From the NCBI GenBank assembly GCA_949297415.1, contig CASFSV010000017.1, forward strand, positions 1 to 64,000: 64,000 nucleotides of DNA. Direction: 5' to 3'. Source of the stretch: an uncultured Alphaproteobacteria bacterium. Its GTDB lineage: Bacteria > Pseudomonadota > Alphaproteobacteria > RF32 > CAG-239. Of the stretch, positions 17,253 through 26,000 are shown piece after piece. Positions within the stretch are counted from its first letter, which is position 1, and every line of letters starts with the position of its first letter. The translations under genes and the position numbers were made by a program. The notes beneath the pieces are model-generated. The model worked only from the letters and a program-made list of their open reading frames with translations, made no database searches and was not told where the DNA came from.

Positions 17253-18317
17253 ATGAGTATTAAACCGACTAGAATGCAATTTAATGGCGGTGAACTCAGT
17301 CCGTGGTTGCAGGGGCGGACGGATATTGCTAAATATGATAAAACGGCGAAACTTTGTCGTAATTTTATTCCTTTGGTCGAGGGGAGTTTGAAACGTCGCG
17401 GGGGGACGCATTTTGTGGCTCAAACACCTCAGGATGACGATATTTTATTTCAAATTTTACCGACACCGGTCGAAGCTAAAGTGTTGATTAATGGGGTGGA
17501 GAGATCTTCTATTACAGTTGCGCGCGGTGATAAACTTTATTATGAAGTCAGTTGCGATGGTTTTTCTTCATCCAGCGGAAATTATGTGGTTTTGGAAGAT
17601 ACTAATTTAGAGGTGTTTTTGGTTTCTAAAAGCGAATTGTTTACTTTCACTATCCAAACAGAACCTTCCGATGCAACAGTGCTTCTTAACGGGTATCAAC
17701 GTCGTTCTATAAAAGTTTTCAAAAATTCTACCGTGGAATATCAGGTTTATAAAGATGGTTATATTTTGCAAAGCGGTTCGGTAGTTGTTCAAGATAATCA
17801 GACCTTAACTGTAACTTTACAACAAGATGAACAGACATTAATCGATTATGGCGATTGGGGAACTTTGGAGAAATTTGTTGGGTGTACCGTGTTTCTTTAT
17901 AATCATCGCTTTTATCGAAGTTGGACTATTAAATTTTCAAACGGATATTTGGGGGTTGTTCTTGATTATTCGCAAATCGCTCCTGATGAAAGTTATGTGC
18001 TCGATGAAAGTTTATTCTTTAAATCGAATTATGATTTATATAACGCTGTTGTGATTGCTTATGGTATTTATCAGGTATGTGTTGCCGTTAAAGGTGCGGC
18101 TGATGATGTTATTATGCTTTGGTACTATGATGAAAATAATGAATGTATTGGTGGAATTGATGTCTTTTCGGCTGATATTGCAGGTTGGCCAAGAGATGAA
18201 GATGATAAGTATATTACTCAAATTAATGATTATGTCGGGGTGGTTTCCGGTAATGTTTTGAAGGTTTATTATCAGGGAAATTTGGTTTGGGAATTGAAAG
18301 GAAGAAATAATGTCTAA
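17253..18317 (+). CDS. N-terminal piece of gp12-like tail protein with PEGA-like insert
   Basis: 354 residues. Residues 1-57 are the classic N-terminus of podovirus tail tubular B/stabilisation proteins (MQFNGGELSPWLQGRTD, then KRRGGTHFVA). In relatives this continues with an IPFEF..-AYVLEFG strand, which here begins the next gene instead. In its place come two PEGA-like repeats (about 68-122 with VEAKVLING; about 131-190 with PSDATVLLNG and KDGY) and a ~160-residue Tyr/Asp-rich region. The stop overlaps the next ATG by 8 bases in another frame. So one tail gene appears split in two by an inserted adhesin-like module. Confidence 0.75.
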   Translation: MSIKPTRMQFNGGELSPWLQGRTDIAKYDKTAKLCRNFIPLVEGSLKRRGGTHFVAQTPQDDDILFQILPTPVEAKVLINGVERSSITVARGDKLYYEVSCDGFSSSSGNYVVLEDTNLEVFLVSKSELFTFTIQTEPSDATVLLNGYQRRSIKVFKNSTVEYQVYKDGYILQSGSVVVQDNQTLTVTLQQDEQTLIDYGDWGTLEKFVGCTVFLYNHRFYRSWTIKFSNGYLGVVLDYSQIAPDESYVLDESLFFKSNYDLYNAVVIAYGIYQVCVAVKGAADDVIMLWYYDENNECIGGIDVFSADIAGWPRDEDDKYITQINDYVGVVSGNVLKVYYQGNLVWELKGRNNV

Positions 18318-20442
18318 TGCTAAGAGTTTTTTGTTTCCGTTTAAATATAGCCATCGTGTAGCTTATGTGGTTGAATTTAGCCATCTTAAAATCAGACTTT
18401 TTGCGCAAAGGGAATTATTGCGCCAGCATACTCTTTCTACTTCCAGCACAGATGATAATGAGCCTGATGATGCTTTTCCTCCTGTGGAATTGGTTTCTCC
18501 TTATACTTATAGCGATTTGTGGGATGATGATGAATTGTGTTGCAAAATTCAGACTATTCAACATTCTGATATTATGTATATTTTTAATGAAAATCATCCG
18601 ATTATGCTCTTGAAACGTTATGCGAATGATGATTGGCGTTTGGAAGAACTCGAACTTCGTAATGGTCCGTTTTTGAGTATGAATACTTCTGATACGATGA
18701 TTACCGTTACAGAGAAAACCGGTACAACACAATTAACGGCTTCTGACGATGTTTTTGTTGAAACCGATGTCGGGCGATTGGTCAGATTACGCGTTTTAGA
18801 TGATGATACAAAACCTTGGAGTGCAGGCGTTGATGTTAAAGCTATGGAAATTCGTTCTTCCGATAATAAATATTATATGGCTCTTGCTGAAGGGGAAACC
18901 GGAGCTATCAAACCGGTACATAGTGAGGGTACTCGTTCGGACGGCGGTGTTTCTTGGCAGTATGTTCATGATGGTATCGGAATTGTTAAAATTACCGATT
19001 TTACAGATGCACAGCATGTGACGGCGCAAGTTATATCTCGTTTGCCTGATGCTCTTGAAAATGGTACGGTCTGTTGGGAACTCGGTATGTTACATCAAGG
19101 AACTTCGTATCCGATTTCAGGGGCCTTTTTCAGAAATCGTTTTGCTTTTTTGGTTAATTCTGAAACCGGACCTAATGTTTGTTTGTCTTTTTCGGGAGAC
19201 TATAATAACTTTGCAGATATGGATTGCGGTGAAGCTACCGCTGAAACGGCGATTACCGTGCCGGTTCTTAGTACAGAATTTAATGAAGGAAAATGGCTTT
19301 ATGCTCGTGATGCGCTTTTTGTCGGAACAGGGGCAGCTGAATTCTATATTGACGCTATTACTTCTTCGCAGGCGATGGCTTCCGATAATATTCGTATTTC
19401 TCAGATTTCTACTGTGGGAAGCAAGGCGATTATGCCGGTATCAATCGGTGCGCACGTGTTGTTTGTGGATAGATACGGTTTGAGTTTGCGTGACTTGATG
19501 TATAATTACTACAATGATGGCTATGATCAAACGGATATCTCTATTTTAGGTAAACATTTGTTTCAATCGCGTATTGTGGCGATGGTCTATCAAGAAGTGC
19601 CAGACAAAGTGTTATGGTGTTTGGTGGGGGATGGTACTTTAGCCGCAATTACTTTTTCTTCGGAACAAGAGGTAGCTGCTTTTTCCAGGCACGATGTTTC
19701 AGGTACAATCGAAAGTCTTGCCGTTATTCCAAATTTGGAGGATAATCGCGATGAGCTGTGGCTTGAAGTGCAACGTGTTGTTAATAACACCTATCTCAGA
19801 ACCGTGGAGTGGATGGATAATGGTATGCCGCAGGCTCTTCCGGTGGCGCAAGCTGATTTTAATAATCTTGATGAGAAATATCTTTACGAGGCACAGTATA
19901 TGCGACAAAATGCCGTTTATCTTGATGCAGCGGTCGTTTTCGATAAAACTGATGAAACCGATACTTCCGAACTTACAGGTTTGAAACATCTGGAAGGGAA
20001 AGAAGTTTTGCTCTTTGGCGATGGTGTTATTTTAGATTCTCAAGTGGTTTATAACGGTAAGATACAAATTCCGAATTCTGTTTCTCATTTGGTGGTCGGA
20101 CTTAAAATTTGTAGCCAGTTTATTCCTCAGAATATCTATATTCCTAATGAATATGGCAGTGGTATCGGGCAAAAACAACGTATTAACCATGTGCTTTTGA
20201 CACTCTATCTTTCTGGTGGTGGGCAAATCGGTGAAGATGAAAATTCTCTGGTTAATATTTTATATCGACAGACAGATGCTCCGATGAATAATGTTCAAGA
20301 ACTTTTTAGCGGTAATAAAGAAATCTTATTTAACGGTTCTACAACTCAAAAAGAGCAGGCGGCAAATTTCTTACTTCAAACAACCTCTCCGTTGCCTTTT
20401 AATATTTTAGCTCTTGTTCCTTATTTGGATGTTACGGAATAA
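18310..20442 (+). CDS. Main body of gp12-like tail tubular protein B
   Basis: 710 residues, with AAAGGAAG at 18298-18305. It begins FLFPFKYSHRVAYVVEFSHLKIRLFA, which corresponds to the strand that normally follows the N-terminal RRGGTHFVA segment now found in the gene before. The rest fits the family: PISGAFFRNRFAFLV, LSFSGDYNNFADMD, LFVGTGAAEFYI, and AHVLFVDRYGLSLRDLMY. It probably forms the tail nozzle. The two pieces would have to assemble together, or a frameshift would have to join them, to restore a full-length protein. Confidence 0.82.
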   Translation: MSNAKSFLFPFKYSHRVAYVVEFSHLKIRLFAQRELLRQHTLSTSSTDDNEPDDAFPPVELVSPYTYSDLWDDDELCCKIQTIQHSDIMYIFNENHPIMLLKRYANDDWRLEELELRNGPFLSMNTSDTMITVTEKTGTTQLTASDDVFVETDVGRLVRLRVLDDDTKPWSAGVDVKAMEIRSSDNKYYMALAEGETGAIKPVHSEGTRSDGGVSWQYVHDGIGIVKITDFTDAQHVTAQVISRLPDALENGTVCWELGMLHQGTSYPISGAFFRNRFAFLVNSETGPNVCLSFSGDYNNFADMDCGEATAETAITVPVLSTEFNEGKWLYARDALFVGTGAAEFYIDAITSSQAMASDNIRISQISTVGSKAIMPVSIGAHVLFVDRYGLSLRDLMYNYYNDGYDQTDISILGKHLFQSRIVAMVYQEVPDKVLWCLVGDGTLAAITFSSEQEVAAFSRHDVSGTIESLAVIPNLEDNRDELWLEVQRVVNNTYLRTVEWMDNGMPQALPVAQADFNNLDEKYLYEAQYMRQNAVYLDAAVVFDKTDETDTSELTGLKHLEGKEVLLFGDGVILDSQVVYNGKIQIPNSVSHLVVGLKICSQFIPQNIYIPNEYGSGIGQKQRINHVLLTLYLSGGGQIGEDENSLVNILYRQTDAPMNNVQELFSGNKEILFNGSTTQKEQAANFLLQTTSPLPFNILALVPYLDVTE

Positions 20443-20463
20443 GACGCTGCTTGAAATTTTTTT

Positions 20464-20487
20464 AGGGGCTTTATGCCTCTTTTTTTA
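20464..20487 (+). terminator. Terminator before gp13-like gene
   Basis: AGGGGC pairs with GCCTCT around TTTAT, followed by seven T. Confidence 0.6.
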
Positions 20488-20501
20488 TAGGAGTTGTCTT
20501 T

Positions 20502-20954
20502 ATGATTAGAGATTATCAAACAGGGGATGCTTATTGGGTTGTTCCGCAATCTTCTCAGGCTCATGAGGCTCAGATTTTTGCTGAGGGATTTGAACATATT
20601 ACTGCTTATTCTTTTGAAGATGATAAGGGGAATATTTTAGCAGTTTGCGGTTTTGATGTGTTTGAATTTCATGGTGAACAAGTTGCTCAGTGTTATGCAC
20701 TTGTTGGGCAAAATATCGGAACTAAACTTATTGAATTAACTCACTTTTTAGAAAAGAAAATCCCTGAACAAGCCTATCGTTTGGGGATTAAACGCGTCTT
20801 GATGACTGTTAGGGACGATTTTTTACAAGCTAAACGCTTTGCCGGTTTGTTGGATTTTAAGCCCATTCGCGTATTGGCTGATTTTTTTGGCGGGAAAACT
20901 TATCAACTTTATGAAAGGAAATTTTATTATGGTGGCTCAGGCTCTCTTAATTAA
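20502..20954 (+). CDS. gp13-like GNAT-fold internal virion protein
   Basis: 150 residues, with AGGAG at 20489-20493. The sequence (MIRDYQTGDAYWVVPQ, GNILAVCGFDVFEFHGEQVA, GIKRVLMTVRDDFLQAKRFA, LLDFKPIRVLADF) has the strand-helix order of a degenerate GNAT fold. T7 gp13 relatives (DUF2833) have this fold and sit at this position. It is likely a structural or assembly protein; acetyltransferase activity is not implied. The end overlaps the next gene by 26 bases. Confidence 0.72.
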   Translation: MIRDYQTGDAYWVVPQSSQAHEAQIFAEGFEHITAYSFEDDKGNILAVCGFDVFEFHGEQVAQCYALVGQNIGTKLIELTHFLEKKIPEQAYRLGIKRVLMTVRDDFLQAKRFAGLLDFKPIRVLADFFGGKTYQLYERKFYYGGSGSLN

Positions 20955-21390
20955 GGCAGGTATCAATTTTGCTTCGGGTTTTTTGAAAGGAAAAACTGAA
21001 CAAAATGAATATGAAACTAAAGCACAGTTGGCTTTGCAAAATGCGCAAACTTATCGGAAAAATGCTCAAAATGTGCGCTTGAGCGGGGCTTATAATGAAG
21101 ATGCTTTACGCTCACAAAAACGCTCTACTATTGCTTCTGCTTCGGCGGCTGCAGGGGAAGCCGGTATGGGCGAAAGTCCTACTACAACAACGGCTTTGGC
21201 GACAACTTCTTCGGCTCTGGAACAGAATATCTTAAATGAACGCTTTAAAGTTGAGAGTGAAGCGGAAAATTATTTGTATCAGGCGCTTATTGAAGAAGCT
21301 AATGCCAAGCAATATAAAAAAGAAGGGCAAAATCGGTTTAGCGGTAATTTGCTCAGCGGGCTTTCTTCTTCGCTTTCTTCGTTGTTTTAA
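20929..21390 (+). CDS. gp14-like internal virion protein
   Basis: 153 residues from ATG 20929 (AAAGGAA at 20914-20920), overlapping the gp13-like gene. Ala/Gln/Asn-rich helical protein: LALQNAQTYRKNAQNVRLSG, SASAAAGEAGMGESPTTTT, LNERFKVESEAENYLYQALIEEA and a Ser/Leu-rich end. This matches T7 gp14-type ejection proteins, which leave the capsid with the DNA and line the outer-membrane part of the ejection channel. Longer upstream frames overlap the previous gene and are not used. Confidence 0.72.
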   Translation: MVAQALLIKAGINFASGFLKGKTEQNEYETKAQLALQNAQTYRKNAQNVRLSGAYNEDALRSQKRSTIASASAAAGEAGMGESPTTTTALATTSSALEQNILNERFKVESEAENYLYQALIEEANAKQYKKEGQNRFSGNLLSGLSSSLSSLF

Positions 21391-21414
21391 TTTGTGTGTT
21401 TGGGGAGATTAAAT

Positions 21415-23067
21415 ATGGCTAACAGACAGAAAATTCCTTCTTGGGGACTAAGCGGTGCTATGGCTAAAAGACCAGTTGCAGCGCAGGTTACTACTCCGGC
21501 GCGGCGTTTTATTGCTTCACAGCCGAATGTTTATTCTGATTCCGTTTTGCTTGATACCGCTAATGTGTTGGCGGATAAAATGCAGAAAACCGAAAATGAA
21601 CGTTTGGCTATGCAGGCTGATATTTCATTAAAGGCTACTCGTCAAGCTCTCGAAAATGCTCAAAATCCTGAACAATTACAAGAAATGGTTACTCATAATG
21701 ATAAACTTTTAGCGGCTCAATTTGACGGGGATAAGTCTGCTCAAAATTTTTGGAAAAATTATGGTGATAAAATTCTTGCTGCTAATCAGGCTGATACTCA
21801 GAAAATTGTTGCTCAAAAGCAAATTGACTTTGGTAAGCAAAGTCTTAACTCCATGCTTGCCGATAATCAAAATCTTTTGGCCGAAACGCAAGATGAACTT
21901 AAAGCCGGTAAACTCTTAAAAATGGGGAGTGATGAAATTCAAAATACGCCTTTCTTGAATGATAATGATAAATCGGTCTATCGTGACGGCTATTTAAAAA
22001 CGGGTATTCTTAATCTGGCTCTTCATAATCCTGATGCCGCTGATAAAGCTGTTGATGCTTATTTTAGTGATGATACACTTAAATCTGATTTGAAAGCACA
22101 AATTCAACAGACTAAATTCTTAAATGAAACGTATCGACAGCAAGATGAAGAAAAACAAAAACGCCTATCACAACTTAATCGCTTGGCTGATATACAGAAT
22201 TTATGGCAGAAAAAAGAAAGAGGAGAAATTTCTCCGGCACAGTATTTCGTATTAGCGCAAAATGCTCATCTCCAAAACGATAACGATGGTTTGAATATCA
22301 GTGTTTGGGGTGATGATGAACAACGTTCCGATACGCCTTTAACCGAAACCTATCGTCTGGTGCGCAAAATGAACGAGGGTACACCGCTTTCTCCTCAAGA
22401 ACTCAATAATGCATCTAACTATTTAATCAATGCTTATCGTCAGAATAAACTCGGATTTGAGGAAACTGCCGCTTTGCAAAATCAGTTGATGGCCGCGCAA
22501 ACCGATAAAAATACTGCCGATTTGATGTTTGATAAAGAAATTGATGCACTGGCCGATAAGGCTTTTGTGGCGGATATATCTTCTTCTTTAACTCGAGGAG
22601 ATTATGCCGCCAAAGAACTTATGGAAGATAAAGCACAATTTGCCTTAAACCTTTATCAAAATTACTATGCGCAAAAAACAGCTTTGACTTCCGAATTGTT
22701 GCAAAAAGGCGGACAATTAACGCCGTTGCTTGAAAAGAAAATCTCGCAAATTGCTTTAGATAATGTCGTGCAGGATTTGAAGCTTAAAACAAATGCTTCT
22801 CAAGATGCCGCGTCTTTTGGGGAGTTAAAGCAAGCTTTACAATCCGTTTATTCCGGCAGTGATGTTTTGCCTATCTGGAAAAAATATGCGCAATCTGCTC
22901 CGTATAGCGAAGATAAACTTGATACAATGCGCTGTATTGCTCGTGATATGCAGAAAAAAGAACTCTCTTATCCGCATTTTGATACCTATCAGCAATTACA
23001 ACAAGCTGATTTGGCTCCAGGTGATAAATTCTATTTCAAAGGGCGTTTGGCGGTTATGAAAGGTTAG
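21415..23067 (+). CDS. gp15-position internal virion protein
   Basis: 550 residues from ATG 21415, with GGGGAG at 21401-21406. Long, Gln/Ala/Asp-rich, almost wholly helical, with extended coiled-coil stretches (residues about 45-230 and 240-270). No enzymatic motif is seen. By position and composition it corresponds to T7 gp15, the periplasmic ejection-tunnel protein; direct sequence similarity is too weak to judge by eye. Confidence 0.65.
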   Translation: MANRQKIPSWGLSGAMAKRPVAAQVTTPARRFIASQPNVYSDSVLLDTANVLADKMQKTENERLAMQADISLKATRQALENAQNPEQLQEMVTHNDKLLAAQFDGDKSAQNFWKNYGDKILAANQADTQKIVAQKQIDFGKQSLNSMLADNQNLLAETQDELKAGKLLKMGSDEIQNTPFLNDNDKSVYRDGYLKTGILNLALHNPDAADKAVDAYFSDDTLKSDLKAQIQQTKFLNETYRQQDEEKQKRLSQLNRLADIQNLWQKKERGEISPAQYFVLAQNAHLQNDNDGLNISVWGDDEQRSDTPLTETYRLVRKMNEGTPLSPQELNNASNYLINAYRQNKLGFEETAALQNQLMAAQTDKNTADLMFDKEIDALADKAFVADISSSLTRGDYAAKELMEDKAQFALNLYQNYYAQKTALTSELLQKGGQLTPLLEKKISQIALDNVVQDLKLKTNASQDAASFGELKQALQSVYSGSDVLPIWKKYAQSAPYSEDKLDTMRCIARDMQKKELSYPHFDTYQQLQQADLAPGDKFYFKGRLAVMKG

Positions 23068-23097
23068 TGGTTTTGTTTTTTTAGTTAGGAATTTGAT

Positions 23098-26000
23098 ATG
23101 AGTACAATGGATAATAATTTGATGGCAATGACACCAATCCCTCAAGCGGCTGATGGGCAAGCTGATTTGATGATGACATCGCTTCCTTTTGCTGATGATG
23201 AACTTAAACAGACAATTTTACCTTCTCAAAATGAAGAGGAACAATCTCAATATGCACAAAATATGACTCCCATTCAGACTTCCTCTGATGATGAATTTAT
23301 TTCTTCTCGGGATGAAACTGCTTCAGAGCCAAATGACACACTGGATGATGAAACTGATAGAGAAATTCGCGCCGAAGATTTGCAATTAGATTTTGGGGAT
23401 GATGACGATCATAATATGCCGTTTTCTTATCTTGAAAATGAGCATAATTTGCAATTTCCGGTACTGTCGGCTGATACTATTGATGAAATGAAGCCGCATT
23501 CCAGTTTTCAAGCTGTCGGAGATTGGCTGAAACAAGCAACAGATATTCAGACTTATTGGAATGCGCTGGAAAGTTTTGGTGGAGATGTTGCTCAATATAA
23601 ATGGGCATATGATGAAGGAAATTTGGGAGAGTTTGATGCGGCTTCTTTTTCTAAAGAAGCTCTTAAAGCTACGGCTCGTGGTTTTTCTTCCGATAATTTG
23701 CGTATGATGGGCAATGTCCTTTCTGCTTTTGGAACCAATATTGAAAATAAAAATCTCGGTATCGGAATAATGACGGCCGGCACAACTTTGCATACACCCG
23801 AAGTTGGTGCCGTGTTTAAAAATATCGGAGATAAATTTCAACAATATGCCGAACGCATTGAAACCAATTCGGTGTTAGCGCCCGTGCAAGCGGCTTATAT
23901 ATCGGAACCGAGTTGGGAAAAGTTGGCTAATGTTTTAGGGCAGGGCTCGGCACAGGTATTATCTATGGGGGCTATGGCTAAATATCTCGGTGCAGCTTCG
24001 GCGTATGCTTTGTTTGCCGGCGGCGGGGCAGCGCAGGTTTTTAACGAATCTTATGATAAAGAACAAAATGTCGATACTGCTAATACTCTTGCGCTTCTTT
24101 CGGGAGGTACAACCTTTGCTATTGATAAAATATTTAATCCTTTGCCTAAGCAAATTGAAAATCGTGCCAAAATGACTTCCAAGATGATTGCCAAAGAAGC
24201 TCTCGGAGCGCCGCTTCGCGAGGCCGGTACCGAAGTGTTGCAGCAACTATTAGCCGAAAATTTAGTTCGACAAGTCGGTATTGATGATACTCAGGATTTG
24301 TTTGAAGGTTTGGTTGAAAGTGCTATCGGGGCTATTGCCGGTACGTCTGCTCTGATGGCTGTTGATGGCTCAACTTACTATGCGCAAAAATCTTATGAAG
24401 ATGCGCGGAGACGTATGTTACTCAAAGGGGTGAGTGATGAAGATATTGAATTGTTTAAGAAAAATGCTTTGGAATTGTTGCAAAGTAAACCAGATGCTTT
24501 TTCTAAAGTCTTTTCTTATTCTTTGGAGCAAAATCTTAAAGCTCTCGAACTTGAAGCTTCGCAGGCTAAACCCTTAGAACGTTCCGCTCGAAAAGCTGAT
24601 GTTGATGCTTTTAGAAAAATCTATGACGAAATGTATCAGCGGGCTTTTAATGCAACACAAGATGATACAAAAGCGAAAATTACGGCGGGTATGATACAAG
24701 CTAATATTATGGCTTTTTATAATGTCGATAAGTCCTTTTCTCCGCAAAAAATTCTTCAAGATAATTTGCCGAAAATAAAACAGATGACGTATGATAAATT
24801 TAAACAACAAGTATCTTCGGAAGATAAACTCTTATTCCAATTTGGCGGTGTTGATGCTAAATATGCCGATATTGTAAAACTCAAAGAGGCGTTGAAGTTG
24901 GAAGATGAGGAAGTTAATCCTCGCGTGATTTGGTCCAGAACAGGTTGGTTTCATGGGCAAGACGGTAAATGGCGTTTTGAAATCAGTGATGCTGATGCTA
25001 AATTGAAGCTCAATTTCGATGTTAATGAAAATGAACTTCCCAAACGTTATTGGCAAACTTATATTCAAAAGCTGGAAAAACAAGAAGCTCAAGAAATTAT
25101 CAGTTTGCGTGCACTTGAAAAAAAAGTTACCGATGATGCTGAGGTAATCGAAGAAATTTATAATTATCTTTATGGCGATTTTATTGATTTCTTGGATAAA
25201 AATTATACCGGACATTTTTCTTTCGGTATTGATAAAAACGGTGGTTTCTCTTTTACCGATCCTGAAGTGGATTTTGAAGAAAATATTAAAAAGCAACAAG
25301 AAAAAGTTAATGATAACGTTGTTGCTTTGGTGAGCAGTTATGATGCCCGCAACGCAACAAATAAACTTAAACAAGATAGCTCTATGTCTTCTTATATCCG
25401 CGATAAAACCTTAAAGCAATTATTAATTGACAAAGAAAAATTTAATGTTTTGGATGATGAAGATATTGCCGAACTTACTTCCGCTAATCAAAATACGGCC
25501 ACTTCTTATAATATTCAGAAACCTAATTCAGGGGGCTTAGCCGTTGTTGTGCGTTCTTCTGACTTTAAGAATAATACGACAAAAGTGTTTAATAAAGATA
25601 TGAGTAAATTACTCAATTCCTATAAAGGTATGAAAATTTATAATCCGTCTTTAGACAGTAACATTGAAATCGGCAAAACTTCGTTTAAAAATTTGAGTGA
25701 TGATGCTAAACTTTTAATTCCTTATTTTCCGATGCTTTTGGAAAAGGCAGTTTTTGGTGCGCGTATCGAAAAGGCTCCCCAAAATACAAAATCTGAAATT
25801 AAGGCTTCTTACTATTCTTATTTGCCGGTAGAAATTGACGGAAATCGCGGAAATGTTCGGATTGAAGTTAATGAAAATTCTAATGGCGATTTATTGTGGA
25901 ATTTGCAGATAAAAAATATGTCTGCGCAAGAAATTGAAGCTCATATTACTCATACAACCGGTGAAGATGTTACTTTTGATGATTATCTGACTGAGCAAGA

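Noticed and set aside
20502..20954. GNAT-like gene as a cargo acetyltransferase
   Set aside because: Its position in the virion gene order and degenerate acetyl-CoA loop fit the T7 gp13-type structural protein better.
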